From positions 1,339,942-1,403,941 of the forward strand of contig KV454014.1 in assembly GCA_001661245.1 (NCBI GenBank): DNA of 64,000 bases, read 5' to 3'. Numbering within the stretch: the first letter of the stretch is position 1; each line of letters opens with the position of its first letter. Positions 49,783 through 60,455 of this stretch are shown one piece after another. The position numbers were made by a program, and so were the translations under genes. The DNA is from Pachysolen tannophilus NRRL Y-2460. Its lineage: Eukaryota > Ascomycota > Pichiomycetes > Alaninales > Pachysolenaceae. The notes under the pieces are model-generated. The model had not been told where the DNA came from and searched no databases. It was given only the letters and a program-made list of their open reading frames with translations.

Positions 49783-52700
49783 TTAAGCTGCAACAGGGTT
49801 AACACCTCCACTGCTACTACTGATATGACGTAATAAAGAACCAAACAAAGTTTCAAACTCCGGTTTCGACTTAGTGAAGCCCAATTCGAAGAATGCATAC
49901 TCACTGTTCTTCAATAATTCTGTGAATGTAATTAACAATCCCCATGGATGTGGTCTGTTTGCAATTGTTCTCTCTAATAATACTCTTGCGATAAGCTCTT
50001 GTATATTTTCTCTATTTGAGCCCCACAAAGAAGCATAGCTGAAGAAATAAATTAAAATGCAACTAAACCAATGAGTATGCGCATTAGGATATCTCAATTG
50101 ATTAGTAATAGCTTCTAAAATCTGGTATTGTAGCTCAACCGATCCACTTTCATAAATAAGCCCCGAAAGCAAAGAAACGTGAGACGATTTCTGATTGAAT
50201 AATGCAGAAGAGGTTTGCTGTCTCTCGTTCACTGCGCTAATTCCAACATAAAATACCAAGGCGTTAATAGTCTTTAAATCATATGTGCACTTTGAAAACC
50301 CAATACCAGATTCCGAAACCGGTTCTGCCAATTTCAAAGAAGAAACAATGGTTTTCAAAATTGAATGAGAAGGAACACGCAAGTAATTGTCCACAGTTTT
50401 CCTCAAATTTTTGTTCAGGAGATCAATAGCAGGATCATAGGCTATAACTGGAACCTCGTTAATTTCAGGTAATCTATCCACTTTTAAACCTGCTTGGAAA
50501 GGATCTGCAATGGTCATATTTGATGGAAATGCAGAAAGAACAATATTCCTCAATTGGACATGTGACATTTGTATATTGATTATCAACTGGTAATGGTTTT
50601 GAACAAGAAATTCAGGGAAATCGTGCAAAATCAACAAAAAGATACGAACTGTTCCTTTGTAAACTAGTCCCAACATATCTTTGGAATCTTTATTATTAAC
50701 ATATGTGGATTGAAATCTCAATAACGCTGTTAATAAAGGAACAAATTTTGACCAACCTTCATTGTTTGACAACTCCAATATACATGGTAAAAAAAAGCGG
50801 TTTGATATTAAAGCAATCCAACTGAACGTAAAACCAGGAAATGCTAATGGCTGTAGAGAGGTAAATGTTTCAGCCATTGTTAAATAGAAGAATTTATCAA
50901 AATTTAATAAATCTCCATCTTTGTGATTCTTTTTATATTCCTTCCAATTGGCCAATAACGTAGAATAAATTCTAAAATATGGTCTCTGGTTAAAACCTTG
51001 AACATCCTCATGATCATGGGCAAAACATATAGTAACAATAGATAAAATTGCTTTCAATAGTGTCAATTTATAGGAACCATTTTTGTCGTCTTCGACATTA
51101 ATAAGAATCTCCATAATCAAATCTGCAAAAGCATCTGTTGTGGCATAAAAATCAGCTCCCTGCTTCTTTGAGTCATTATCTTTAATAAAGGAGGTGACAG
51201 ATACTTGAGTTGCAAGTCTGAAGAATAGAGTCAAAGATTCGTTATCAGATAAAATATTATTTTCAAACAATTGTTTGACAAAAGATGCTCTTATCAAACG
51301 AATATTTTTAACATCTTGACGCTGACAAATTTTAACCCACTCCGAATAAACGGAACACATTGCTTCAGCAGAATTAAATGAGGGGTTCATTGATGCCTCA
51401 TTCAATCTTTCGAAAAAAGATGATATTATCGAATTTTCTTGAATTGATAATTCATGCCTTAATGCTTCAATAACGCCAATAAATTGTGAACGAACTGTTA
51501 TCTGGGAATCCGATGCAATTACAAGTGTTAATAATTTGACAGAAAACACAATAGCTGATTGGTTTCTATCAGCAATCAATTTCGACATTGTGGAATCCAA
51601 TTCAACTGGAGAAACTAGCGATCTCTTAAGTAAATGAATCATGACATTTTCATTTAATTTACGTTCATCGTAAACATGAACCAACCAATAGCTGACATCC
51701 TTGAAAGTGATTGGGGATAATGAGCAGATTTTTGCTAGTAATTCAACAAATATCTCAGCGGCCAATTGGTTATCGTCACAAGATGTAAATAAAATATTAA
51801 TTATAGCCTGAGATACCTTTAACAAAAATTGATCATTAGTCGCATATCTTTCCACTATAGTTGATATTTGAGAAATGATAACCTTTATTTGATGATCATT
51901 AGGAATTTCTTTGAGAGACTTTGCATTAGATCCTGCAGTGGATTGTCTTAACAATAAGTCCAAAAGCTGTGAGAGTGAAATAAGACTCTGCTCCATTAAC
52001 TGAGCTTGCTGCTGAACTGTGGATAATTGCTGTTGCTGGATAACAGGCATAGCATTAATGGTATTTGGAGTGAGTTGTGAGTTAGAGTTAACTTGCTCTG
52101 TACGTGGCAGCTGATCATAAATGTGACCATCACTTACAATACGTTGTTGAATAGGAACCTGCTGAGCCGGCTGTTGCTCCAGTAAATTGATCGACGGTTG
52201 CGCAGTACGCTGTTTAGCAAAATTTTCATAAACAGAGAGTTGTTGCGGAGTAACACCACCAAGTTTAAGTCCTAAAGGTTCTGGTAATTGAATAGCATAT
52301 TTAGAGGCAGCAGAAATATCAATAAATGGTTGCAGACCTCTGGATTCTTTATGTTGTCTACGAGCTTGATAGCCCTTCTGTAATATTTCTTCTAAATCCT
52401 GTAACGCTCTCTCGACAGCAGAATTCTGAATAATGGCTATGGCAATATCAATATTTTCATCAATTGCTAAATTCAACTCATCTAATAATGCTTGATCGAT
52501 TTGAGATACTATAGTACCCAATAGTTGAACCAATGAATTATGAACTTTTTCCTTTAAGAGATCATGACATGTCACAATAGTCAATTTTTCGGCTAACTTA
52601 CTAACTTGCTGCTGGGCGGCAAGTCTTAACTTCAACTCATCACCATCCAAAGCAAAATCTTTAGTTACTAAACTTTTAGTAGTGAAAAGCGCAATTCCGT

Positions 52701-55700
52701 TAACTCTTTCAACAACAGCTGGTAAAATTTCTCTTACAGATCTTGCAAAAGCCATCTGAAAGATACGCTTCAAGTTTGGATGAGTGACAAAAGATGTTTG
52801 ACCGTGTAAAGCAGCAAATGGACCCAACGAGCTATTATCAAGTTGGGCATTATTCATATTTAATGGCGAAGCAGTAGAGGTGACAGAGCCTGCAGAAGTT
52901 ATACCAGCAGCAAAGCCTGATTGTTGTTGTTGCTGTTGTTGGATCTGGGCCAACCTCTGTTGCTGCAATAATTGCTGCTGTTGTTGTTGTAACATAGCGG
53001 GGTTTATTGTTGCAGAAGGAGCCATATTTGAGACTTCAGGTTCATTCAATGTCATTTTAGCCATTCCACGAATTACATTTGTACTTTCATACAAATTATC
53101 AATATCATGCGGTTCGTGACTTCTGATAATTCCAGATGCTTCAATGTCATCTAATTTAATATTTAAAGAATTACATAACACTTCGATTTCAAATTTTAAG
53201 TTTAATTTCAAATCACCAATTTCATATAACTCCTTCAAAATCAGTAAAATTCCCAACAACCATGGATTTGGATACAGAAAAACTTTTGAATATTTCGCCT
53301 GATCTAAAACTTTACAGACAAAAGGAATTATGATTGACAACTTTTTATGGTCAAAAGCTTCAACTAATAAATCATTGAATGAAAAATTTTGATGCAAAAT
53401 AGGTCTATTTCTTGATATGGTAATGCGTCCAAGCCAGGAACCCAAATTTTTCAAATTTTGTCTTTCGGTATCTGTCAACGACTCTTGGTCTCCAGAATTT
53501 GAAAGACTTACATTCATTAATTTAATAATTTGTTGAGTCGAAATAAACAAAACATGATTCTCAAATAATTTAGAGTGTAATTCTTTAACCAATCTTCCAT
53601 AAATTTCATGATAATTGGGTTCAGATTTTGCTCTTTGAACAACCAAATAGAATGCGAACCACTCACAATACTTATCTAACAAAATTTCTCTCATCTCTTC
53701 AATTTTGGAATCAAAATTATCGGTACTTATATTATTAACAATAAACAACACTTTGTCTGAAATTTCTTCGTCTGGAGTCTCCTGTGGTACATCACCCTTG
53801 ATAGCATTACTGAGAAAAATAGATTTGAGTTTGGATTGTTCGACTTTTGCCTTATCTTCTTTGGGACTTTGGCTTGTTGTATGTTGCTGTTGATATGCAC
53901 CCAGGGCAGACAGTGTGTTTGGCGTAAGTTCGCCATTTACTATAGCTGTGATGACATTATATACTTGAGGTTGTGTTTGTAAAGTTGGAATTTCAACAAG
54001 GATAGAACAATAATTTTTAAATTCCGGTAACCTCTGCCTACAAGCGTACAATGCTTGAACAGCAAATTTGAACATATTACTTTCGGCAGGTTGTCTTGCT
54101 GAATCTAAAATATATCTCAATGCTATTTGCAAAGCTGTTCCTTCAAATAATTTAAAGTGTATCATTGAACCGAACAACACCGATGTTAATGCTATAGCTT
54201 CAATGGGGTATTCTGGGAAAAACCTATATTCATCGATTATAGAATGTAACATACAAGCGAATAAGTCTTGCTCTTGAGGATTATCTGAATTTTTCAAATT
54301 TCTTAACAAATCAGTTATTGTTCTAATTTCCAATTCATTACTATACATTCTCTGGAAATAAAGCTTCATTTTCTCTTCAACTTCTGGACTAAAATGGGGA
54401 TTTAACTCATCTGCTGCAAGTATTGCTTCATCGTGACCAAAACCAAAATTGATTAATCTTGGGAAAACTTGTAATAACTGCACTTGAATATTTTTGAAAA
54501 TTTCTAAATTTTGAGCTGATAATTTTTGATTAGAAATTACATTTAATATTGAATGAACAGTTGTGAGTTTCAAATTTTTATTGTGAATCTCTATTGCCTG
54601 TTGACATTTTGATTCTATGAACTTCAATATTTCCAGCATTTTTTGATTAGCACCTTCATCCTCAGTATTTTGAAATTTTTTGTTCAAATATACTTCCAAA
54701 TTTGGCCATCCTAAATTTGCAGCTTCGACACTTAAAACTAAAATTTCTTCAAAATTTCCAAGTCCATTCAAAATCATTTCTATACCACCTTCAAAAGGTA
54801 TTGCAAGCGATAATGATTTTTGTAAAGAATCAAAGTTAGATCTGGAATTATGATAACTAATTAAGGCCTGGGCTAATGTTTCATTATTATATTCATGAAA
54901 TTTTTGAACAATATAAGGTAAATATGTGGAATTAATGTCTAATAACTGAGTGAATAATGAATTTAATATATTTAATATAATTTCATCTTCTTCTTCGTTA
55001 TTTTGTTTCTTATCACTTAACAAAGATATAGAAGCAATGACTAAATATTCAGGTACTGCTCTATAATCTTCATCAAATAATTTCGAAAGTTCATCACCTA
55101 CTTCCTGATCTTGATGCTGTAAATTTGAAATAGTAATTAATTCCAATTTAGCAATATTCAAGAAATATAGTATTGAATCTCTTACATTTGGTTGATCATT
55201 AATCACTGGTTCTAGGTCTAATGTTAGAACATGAATTGCACCATCTGGTGCCATTTTTTTCAATTCGTGTAATGCTATAATTAATTGTTTTTGTAAAGTG
55301 GTTAATTTTTTTTCATTTATTAATTTTTTCAAGAAAAAATCAATTTGTGGAGATAATAAACAAGATAAAAATTGACTTAATGAAGAAGTTGTAAGTTTAA
55401 AACTATTTTGTAAAAATTGTGAAACAATTTTATCAATAACAACATCCCAATTTGGTTTTAAAGTTAATCTATTATAAAAAATTGTATTTAACAAAGTACC
55501 ATTCAGTGTTGATTCAACAATATTTTCGGGTGTTAAAGAAGTATATCTATTACCATCCAAGAGTTGAGATGTTGGAAATAATATTTCTGTTAATAATATT
55601 GAAATAGAATCATCTAATTTATCTTGTTGTTGAATATTTAATAATGAAGTTAATAATTTATCTGGAGCTAAATTATGAGGTCCCAATTGTTGTAATATAT

Positions 55701-56433
55701 CTTTAAAACTCATTTTGTTTACTGTTTGGAAAAAATTATTAATTTCAATATAAATGGGATCTTTTATATCTTGTGATTTTTTTAAAATTTGATTTAAATC
55801 TAATTGATTTTTTTCAACAATAATACCTAATGTAATTAATTTTTGTAAAATTGTATAAATTTTATTTTTATTTAAAAATTTTTTTAAAAAAATTAAAATA
55901 CAATTTTTTTCTAAAAAATTTGATTGTAAATATTCAATTAATTCTGGTAATAAATCAATTAAAAATTCAATATTATTATTTTCAATTAATTCTAAAGATG
56001 ATAAACTTAAAAAAATTTTTTGGAAAACAGTTAATTTAAAAAAATTTAAAAAATTTTGTATATTAAAAAATTTTAAAACTTCTTTATCAGGTGTTATTAA
56101 ACTTAATTTAAAAAATTGAATTAATTGTGGTTTTTCTAAAGTTAAATAATTTAATTCTTGATTTATTAATTTAAAAATTATTGAATTTTTTAAATCAAAA
56201 TTATTTATTTTTATATCACTTGAAATTAAATTAATTAAACGACGTAAATATTTTAAATAAACTTCTTGTGAACTATTATCTAATAAATAATGAATTTTTT
56301 TAAATGAATTATTAAAATTATCTTTATCAATATTGGTGACTAAAACTAATAATTCCGCAACAATTACTTGACTTATTTCTTTGGATAATGGGGCGCTGTT
56401 ACTACTATATTTATTATTTGTGTTTTCACACAT
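49783..56433 (-). CDS. CDC39: CCR4-NOT complex scaffold Not1
   Basis: Essential scaffold of the CCR4-NOT deadenylase and transcription regulatory complex. The 2216-residue product (yeast 2108) has the N-terminal HEAT region, then QALYACRQRLPEFKNYC near residue 800 and a MIF4G-like CAF1-binding region near 900-1120 (WLGRITISRNRPILHQNF near 1035). A Gln-rich linker follows (about 1170-1190). Next come the CN9BD/DUF3819 region (ARSVREILPAVVERVNGIA near 1235, with LVTKDF) and the C-terminal Not1 superfamily domain binding Not2/Not5 (FNQRPYFRIYSTLLANW, FAFPGFTFSWIALISNRFF-like segments near 1830-1910, and TNQLRYPNAHTHWFS with LLERTIANRPHPWGLLITF near 2110-2180). Start is ATG 56433; a TTG precedes it. 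The N-terminal ~300 residues are coded by very AT-rich DNA. Confidence 0.96.
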   Translation of the reverse strand: MCENTNNKYSSNSAPLSKEISQVIVAELLVLVTNIDKDNFNNSFKKIHYLLDNSSQEVYLKYLRRLINLISSDIKINNFDLKNSIIFKLINQELNYLTLEKPQLIQFFKLSLITPDKEVLKFFNIQNFLNFFKLTVFQKIFLSLSSLELIENNNIEFLIDLLPELIEYLQSNFLEKNCILIFLKKFLNKNKIYTILQKLITLGIIVEKNQLDLNQILKKSQDIKDPIYIEINNFFQTVNKMSFKDILQQLGPHNLAPDKLLTSLLNIQQQDKLDDSISILLTEILFPTSQLLDGNRYTSLTPENIVESTLNGTLLNTIFYNRLTLKPNWDVVIDKIVSQFLQNSFKLTTSSLSQFLSCLLSPQIDFFLKKLINEKKLTTLQKQLIIALHELKKMAPDGAIHVLTLDLEPVINDQPNVRDSILYFLNIAKLELITISNLQHQDQEVGDELSKLFDEDYRAVPEYLVIASISLLSDKKQNNEEEDEIILNILNSLFTQLLDINSTYLPYIVQKFHEYNNETLAQALISYHNSRSNFDSLQKSLSLAIPFEGGIEMILNGLGNFEEILVLSVEAANLGWPNLEVYLNKKFQNTEDEGANQKMLEILKFIESKCQQAIEIHNKNLKLTTVHSILNVISNQKLSAQNLEIFKNIQVQLLQVFPRLINFGFGHDEAILAADELNPHFSPEVEEKMKLYFQRMYSNELEIRTITDLLRNLKNSDNPQEQDLFACMLHSIIDEYRFFPEYPIEAIALTSVLFGSMIHFKLFEGTALQIALRYILDSARQPAESNMFKFAVQALYACRQRLPEFKNYCSILVEIPTLQTQPQVYNVITAIVNGELTPNTLSALGAYQQQHTTSQSPKEDKAKVEQSKLKSIFLSNAIKGDVPQETPDEEISDKVLFIVNNISTDNFDSKIEEMREILLDKYCEWFAFYLVVQRAKSEPNYHEIYGRLVKELHSKLFENHVLFISTQQIIKLMNVSLSNSGDQESLTDTERQNLKNLGSWLGRITISRNRPILHQNFSFNDLLVEAFDHKKLSIIIPFVCKVLDQAKYSKVFLYPNPWLLGILLILKELYEIGDLKLNLKFEIEVLCNSLNIKLDDIEASGIIRSHEPHDIDNLYESTNVIRGMAKMTLNEPEVSNMAPSATINPAMLQQQQQQLLQQQRLAQIQQQQQQQSGFAAGITSAGSVTSTASPLNMNNAQLDNSSLGPFAALHGQTSFVTHPNLKRIFQMAFARSVREILPAVVERVNGIALFTTKSLVTKDFALDGDELKLRLAAQQQVSKLAEKLTIVTCHDLLKEKVHNSLVQLLGTIVSQIDQALLDELNLAIDENIDIAIAIIQNSAVERALQDLEEILQKGYQARRQHKESRGLQPFIDISAASKYAIQLPEPLGLKLGGVTPQQLSVYENFAKQRTAQPSINLLEQQPAQQVPIQQRIVSDGHIYDQLPRTEQVNSNSQLTPNTINAMPVIQQQQLSTVQQQAQLMEQSLISLSQLLDLLLRQSTAGSNAKSLKEIPNDHQIKVIISQISTIVERYATNDQFLLKVSQAIINILFTSCDDNQLAAEIFVELLAKICSLSPITFKDVSYWLVHVYDERKLNENVMIHLLKRSLVSPVELDSTMSKLIADRNQSAIVFSVKLLTLVIASDSQITVRSQFIGVIEALRHELSIQENSIISSFFERLNEASMNPSFNSAEAMCSVYSEWVKICQRQDVKNIRLIRASFVKQLFENNILSDNESLTLFFRLATQVSVTSFIKDNDSKKQGADFYATTDAFADLIMEILINVEDDKNGSYKLTLLKAILSIVTICFAHDHEDVQGFNQRPYFRIYSTLLANWKEYKKNHKDGDLLNFDKFFYLTMAETFTSLQPLAFPGFTFSWIALISNRFFLPCILELSNNEGWSKFVPLLTALLRFQSTYVNNKDSKDMLGLVYKGTVRIFLLILHDFPEFLVQNHYQLIINIQMSHVQLRNIVLSAFPSNMTIADPFQAGLKVDRLPEINEVPVIAYDPAIDLLNKNLRKTVDNYLRVPSHSILKTIVSSLKLAEPVSESGIGFSKCTYDLKTINALVFYVGISAVNERQQTSSALFNQKSSHVSLLSGLIYESGSVELQYQILEAITNQLRYPNAHTHWFSCILIYFFSYASLWGSNRENIQELIARVLLERTIANRPHPWGLLITFTELLKNSEYAFFELGFTKSKPEFETLFGSLLRHISSSSGGVNPVAA

Positions 56434-57054
56434 CAATGTGGATACTAATTAATAAACTCTTTATGTTAATATCTATAATTCCATTAAAACATATCCATTT
56501 ATGTAATCTTAAATGAATCGTTTTTATAAAAAAAAAAAAAAAAAATAAATCAAATTAACTTTACTTTTTTTTTAAATAGTAAAAACAGAAAAGAAAAGAA
56601 AATAAAAGAAAATTATATCTTTTTTAAAACAATTTTCTTTTCTTTTTTTCTTTAATTATAAAACAAATCAAACAACAAAAAAAAAAAAAAAAAAACAACC
56701 CAATCTTTTATATTCCAAACTTCTTCTTTCCCCAATACTAATTAATAACAGATTGATTAATTTTCAAATCTGTATTTTCTTTTAATTAAAACCACTTATT
56801 TTTATTCTTGTTGTATATATTTTCTTCCTTTTTAAGTGTCTCGACGTTTTTTTGTTTTTTTAATTTTTTTTAATTTTTTTTTTACTACTTTTTTTCTGTC
56901 ATTTTAAATAAAGAGAATTTACCCGGATATTTATTTTCACCTATACAAAAACTATATAGTATATAATAGCAACGACAAGAAGAAAGTTAATGAGGTGGAT
57001 CTTGTTTATAAGATAAAGAAAAGAGTAGGAAGTTAATGGGTAGGTGGTGATTCA
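56434..57054. other. CDC39 upstream region
   Basis: About 620 bp dominated by A and T homopolymers; no gene seen. Confidence 0.5.
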
Positions 57055-57528
57055 TTAAGTTTTATCTGTATTTAGTTCTTTGCACTCTTTACAGTCTGTG
57101 TTTGGTAAATTTTGTGATTGATTTGTTGTATTAATATTGTTTAAATTTTTTTTCGGATTTTCTTCAGTAATTAATAATTCTGATTTAACATTATTATCTA
57201 TATGACCTAATCTTTCTCCTGGAAATAATAAATCTCGTATTTTTTGTTTTAATAATTTACTATCTGGGAAACCTCCATCTCTTTTTCTTTCCCAAATTAA
57301 ATGACCTTGATTTTCTAATAATTCTTGTAAATTTTTGAAAACTTCAATTTTAAATGTACCTGAAACTAATGATGGAATTAAACTTATTTCACCAATATGA
57401 TAATTTTCATATTTAGGATTTTTAACAAATGTTTGAATAATTTCTTGTTGATACCATGAAGCTCTTAATGACCATTTACAACCAACACAATAAGAAATCT
57501 TAATTTGTGGAAATTGTAAAGCACTCAT
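57055..57528 (-). CDS. Rdx/SelW-like thioredoxin-fold protein
   Basis: A 157-residue protein of the Rdx family (SelW/SelT/SelH-like, thioredoxin-like fold), here with cysteine instead of selenocysteine. The N-terminal strand ends in the redox motif CVGCKW (Cys14-X2-Cys17) followed by SLRASWYQQEIIQTF, which is the family signature (CxxCKW, RAxW, QE). Then come ALIGEISLIPS-like strand residues, SGTFKIEVF and LIWERKRDGGFPDSKLLKQKIRDLLFPGERLGHID, also typical. A disordered tail ends with an extra CKECKEL. The substrate is unknown; a redox role is inferred. I know of no S. cerevisiae counterpart. Confidence 0.85.
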   Translation of the reverse strand: MSALQFPQIKISYCVGCKWSLRASWYQQEIIQTFVKNPKYENYHIGEISLIPSLVSGTFKIEVFKNLQELLENQGHLIWERKRDGGFPDSKLLKQKIRDLLFPGERLGHIDNNVKSELLITEENPKKNLNNINTTNQSQNLPNTDCKECKELNTDKT

Positions 57529-57992
57529 ACCAATTCAATAGAAACAAAACAAAACAAAACAACTAACTATCCAACAACTCTTAACTACAATCTTTTATTG
57601 ATTATAAATTAAGATTATCTAAATGGCGCTTCAGTGTTTTCAAATCAATTTTGAATGCTGCAGATGGGTTGTTTCTAATATGCACTACCAACTTTTTTTT
57701 TTTACCCATATACAGTACAAAACATGGTGAGAAAGCAATCAATTATAGATCCTAAATCAGTCATTCAAGTTATCTACAATGTAAATTAAATTTCTTAAAA
57801 ATAGTATTGTATCATCTTATAAATAGAGAGAAAAAAAAAAAGAAGTAAAAAATAAATGATTTATATAATATATTTATCATGTATTTAGCACTAGAAGTTT
57901 TCCCTTATAAAAGAGATTGTAGTTCTTGTGCATAAGTAGTTTACTGTTCTAGTCTTGGGTTAATTTTTTTTTTATTGTTCTTTTCTCTGGAT
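57529..57992. other. Intergenic between Rdx-like gene and HSP12
   Basis: AT-rich, with poly-A (57829-57841) and poly-T runs; no gene. Confidence 0.5.
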
Positions 57993-58416
57993 TCATTTTT
58001 TGACATCGTCAGCAACTTTTTCAGCACCACTTTGAGCACCTTCCTTGGCGCCAGCGGCAGAGCCTGAAAGATACTCTACAGCTTCACCAAGCTTTCCCTT
58101 TGCTGAATTCAAGTATTCTTGAGCAGTATCAGTCAACGACAGATCGCCGCTGGCTTTACTCTTGCCGCTTTCAACAGCGTCACCAACAGTTTGTCCAAAC
58201 GACTTGTTGTTGTCCGGCTGGACTTCTTTGGCAATGGTGTCATAAGCATCTGTGGCCTTTTCCTTTGCCTTTTCAACATATGTTTTCTCGGAATCAGGTT
58301 TAACTGATTCAGTAACCTTGTCTGATAAGTTTTTACGACCAGCTACATAATAAACAATTAGTTTCTGACCCTGAAACAAACTTAATAAAAATTTAAAAAT
58401 ACTTACTGTCTGACAT
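57993..58416 (-). CDS. HSP12: Hsp12 membrane-associated stress protein, one intron
   Basis: Small intrinsically disordered heat- and stress-induced protein that folds on membranes and stabilises them. Two exons, 58416-58407 (10 nt) and 58342-57993, give 119 residues. The spliced start MSDTGRKNLSDKVTESVKPDSEKTY aligns with yeast Hsp12 (MSDAGRKGFGEK...LKPDSQKSY); later come VQPDNNKSFGQ, YLNSAKGKLGEAVEYLSG. The intron is 64 nt, GTAAGT to TAG, with a weak branch site ACTAAT. Without splicing the frame would start with an unrelated extension. An AGGGG stress element lies on the plus strand at 59001, about 585 bp upstream. Confidence 0.93.
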
Positions 58417-59453
58417 TTTCTAGTTTTAAAGTTAAAATTGTTCAATAAGAGTAAAAGATAGATATTTCAAATAACAAAAATTGATATTATTAAAAGATGT
58501 TAATTGAAGTATTATAGAAATTTTTCAATCTATTTATACCATTTTTTTTTTTCTCTTTTAAAAGAAAAAAAAATCAATATTTACTTTACATGATCCAAGA
58601 AGTTTATAGAAATAAATAGAATAATAAGCAACTACGTATCTCATATCCACAAATCATGCTTGAAAATAGATAATTTAACTCATTGTACTTATCTTGCTTT
58701 TCAATTATTATTTGAAGTATTAGCAATTATTAGCAACTATAGTAGTAAAACTCTGTTTACTATGAAGCAAACATACATAAAACATGCATACACGACTTCA
58801 TTGCTATTTCTCTTTAAATGACACCGATGAATTGCAGTTACCTTTTTTCTTATGAATGTTATTAGTTTGTAGGATTAATGATCAAACCATGCTCATCGCC
58901 TCCGAGAAAAAGGGTTTTTATTTTTAAATTTCTTTTTCTTTGCGCAAAAAGTTACCTCTTTGCTAGTTCTTTTGCTATTACTAAAGAACCCTTAAGTTGC
59001 AGGGGAAAAAACCAGTAGTTGCATATACTTACGTAAAATAATCAAAGATCATTTAGTGAATCAAATCTACAACTTTGGGGATCAGATTTTGTTTAGCTAA
59101 TCAGAATCTTAAAGCAAAAAAATAAAAAAACAAAAAAAAAAGGTCAGGGTTATATTATTAAAATAAAATTGATCTCTTTGTGACTTAAACTATAAGCAAG
59201 CTTTATTGTACTACTAACAGTTTTACTCTTGAAAAATTTAAATGAGTTTCTTTAAGATATCTCGAAGGCAGGAAAAAAAAAAAAAAAGAATTAGACCATC
59301 TGCTAACTATTTGGAAGGAAGCAAAAACCAATAAGAATCAATTTATTACTTCCCGTGTCTACGAAGCAAGTTGGCAATAATCAATTATACTACAGAAATG
59401 TGGTTCTTTCTTTAATTTTCTAGTTTTACTCTCTATGCATAAATACTTATAAA
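58417..59453. other. HSP12 upstream region
   Basis: About 1 kb without a gene, consistent with a long regulated promoter. One AGGGG (STRE core) is at 59001-59005; otherwise AT-rich with A runs (59124-59141, 59273-59288). Confidence 0.5.
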
Positions 59454-60455
59454 TTAGAAAAATCTAAACTTAACATCATATTTCGTGAAGAAAGCAGCAA
59501 GACCAACCAAGCTTACATCGAAAATTGTAGTTAATATAGCTCTAGATATATTTTCATTTTTAAACAAAGAAGTTAATGTATTCTTAGCTTTAAACCATAA
59601 AGATTTATTTTCTCCCATTGTAAGTAATACGTAAAAAAATTCACCTGCAAAGTAAACTTCTAAAGATTTTTGACCCACATTATTCAATGATTGAATAATA
59701 ATAGATGGTATATAAGGTAAACTTAATTTAACTAGAGTATATTTCAATATACTCCAGCCACTGGAAGCCATTACAAAAGTTGGAGTCCATAATGGTTTAG
59801 AAATTGGTAAATACTTTGGGAATAATAAAGATAAACTTTTACCCAAAACCATTAATGAACAACCAATAATAACGGAAGTTTTCAATGAAAAATTTTGAGA
59901 ATTAAACCAAATTCCTGACCATATAGTTACAGCAGTACAAAGTGCACCTAAAAGTCCCTCAGGATCAAAAGTTTCCCTATATATTCTATCAGCGAAAACT
60001 GGTTTATCAAAGAAATGTTGTGCAGTATTTTCTGGTCTATCAAAAGGATCAGCTTTATTCTTAGCAAATAAAATAGAAATCAGTAACCATACACTAGTTA
60101 AAATTGCAGGAGTATAATACGAATTTGTATTTGGTATTGTTTTCAATATTAATGATGCCAATCCATGTCTTTGTAAAACACCAGGAATCCTTAATTTTGT
60201 CCCATAACATAATGAAGGAATCGCATTAAAACACAACCCTAGACCAATCAATTGAATATCCCTCTTAGCAGGTGATGTTCTACCTAAACCCATCCCAGAG
60301 AGAAATGAAAAACATGGGAATATACTATCAGCATAATTGAATTTTTTCTCTTCAAACAGAGCATGGTCAAAAAATGGGTGATCACATGTCTCCGCATTCT
60401 CCATTTCTAAGACAGTTATGCCTCTCAACACATCTAAACTTATATCTCTAACCAT
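59454..60455 (-). CDS. HGSNAT-like multi-pass membrane acyltransferase (DUF5009/YeiB-like)
   Basis: A 333-residue multi-pass membrane protein. Its N-terminus (RDISLDVLRGITVLEM) matches the start of the heparan-alpha-glucosaminide N-acetyltransferase-like family (SLDVLRGLTI), as do PCFSFLSGMGLGR near 47-59 and RIPGVLQRHGLASLIL near 88-103. The family moves acetyl groups across membranes onto amino sugars (human HGSNAT; bacterial NagX-like). About eight hydrophobic segments are visible. There is no long lumenal N-terminal domain as in human HGSNAT. The biochemical role in yeast is unknown to me. It diverges from an α-glucoside permease across a 745-bp shared upstream region, so a sugar-related role is possible but only inferred. 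Confidence 0.75.
   Translation of the reverse strand: MVRDISLDVLRGITVLEMENAETCDHPFFDHALFEEKKFNYADSIFPCFSFLSGMGLGRTSPAKRDIQLIGLGLCFNAIPSLCYGTKLRIPGVLQRHGLASLILKTIPNTNSYYTPAILTSVWLLISILFAKNKADPFDRPENTAQHFFDKPVFADRIYRETFDPEGLLGALCTAVTIWSGIWFNSQNFSLKTSVIIGCSLMVLGKSLSLLFPKYLPISKPLWTPTFVMASSGWSILKYTLVKLSLPYIPSIIIQSLNNVGQKSLEVYFAGEFFYVLLTMGENKSLWFKAKNTLTSLFKNENISRAILTTIFDVSLVGLAAFFTKYDVKFRFF

Noticed and set aside
49549-49904. Hydrophobic minus-strand frames downstream of CDC39
   Set aside because: Translations of A-rich 3' DNA giving Phe/Leu/Ile runs; one overlaps CDC39 in another frame.
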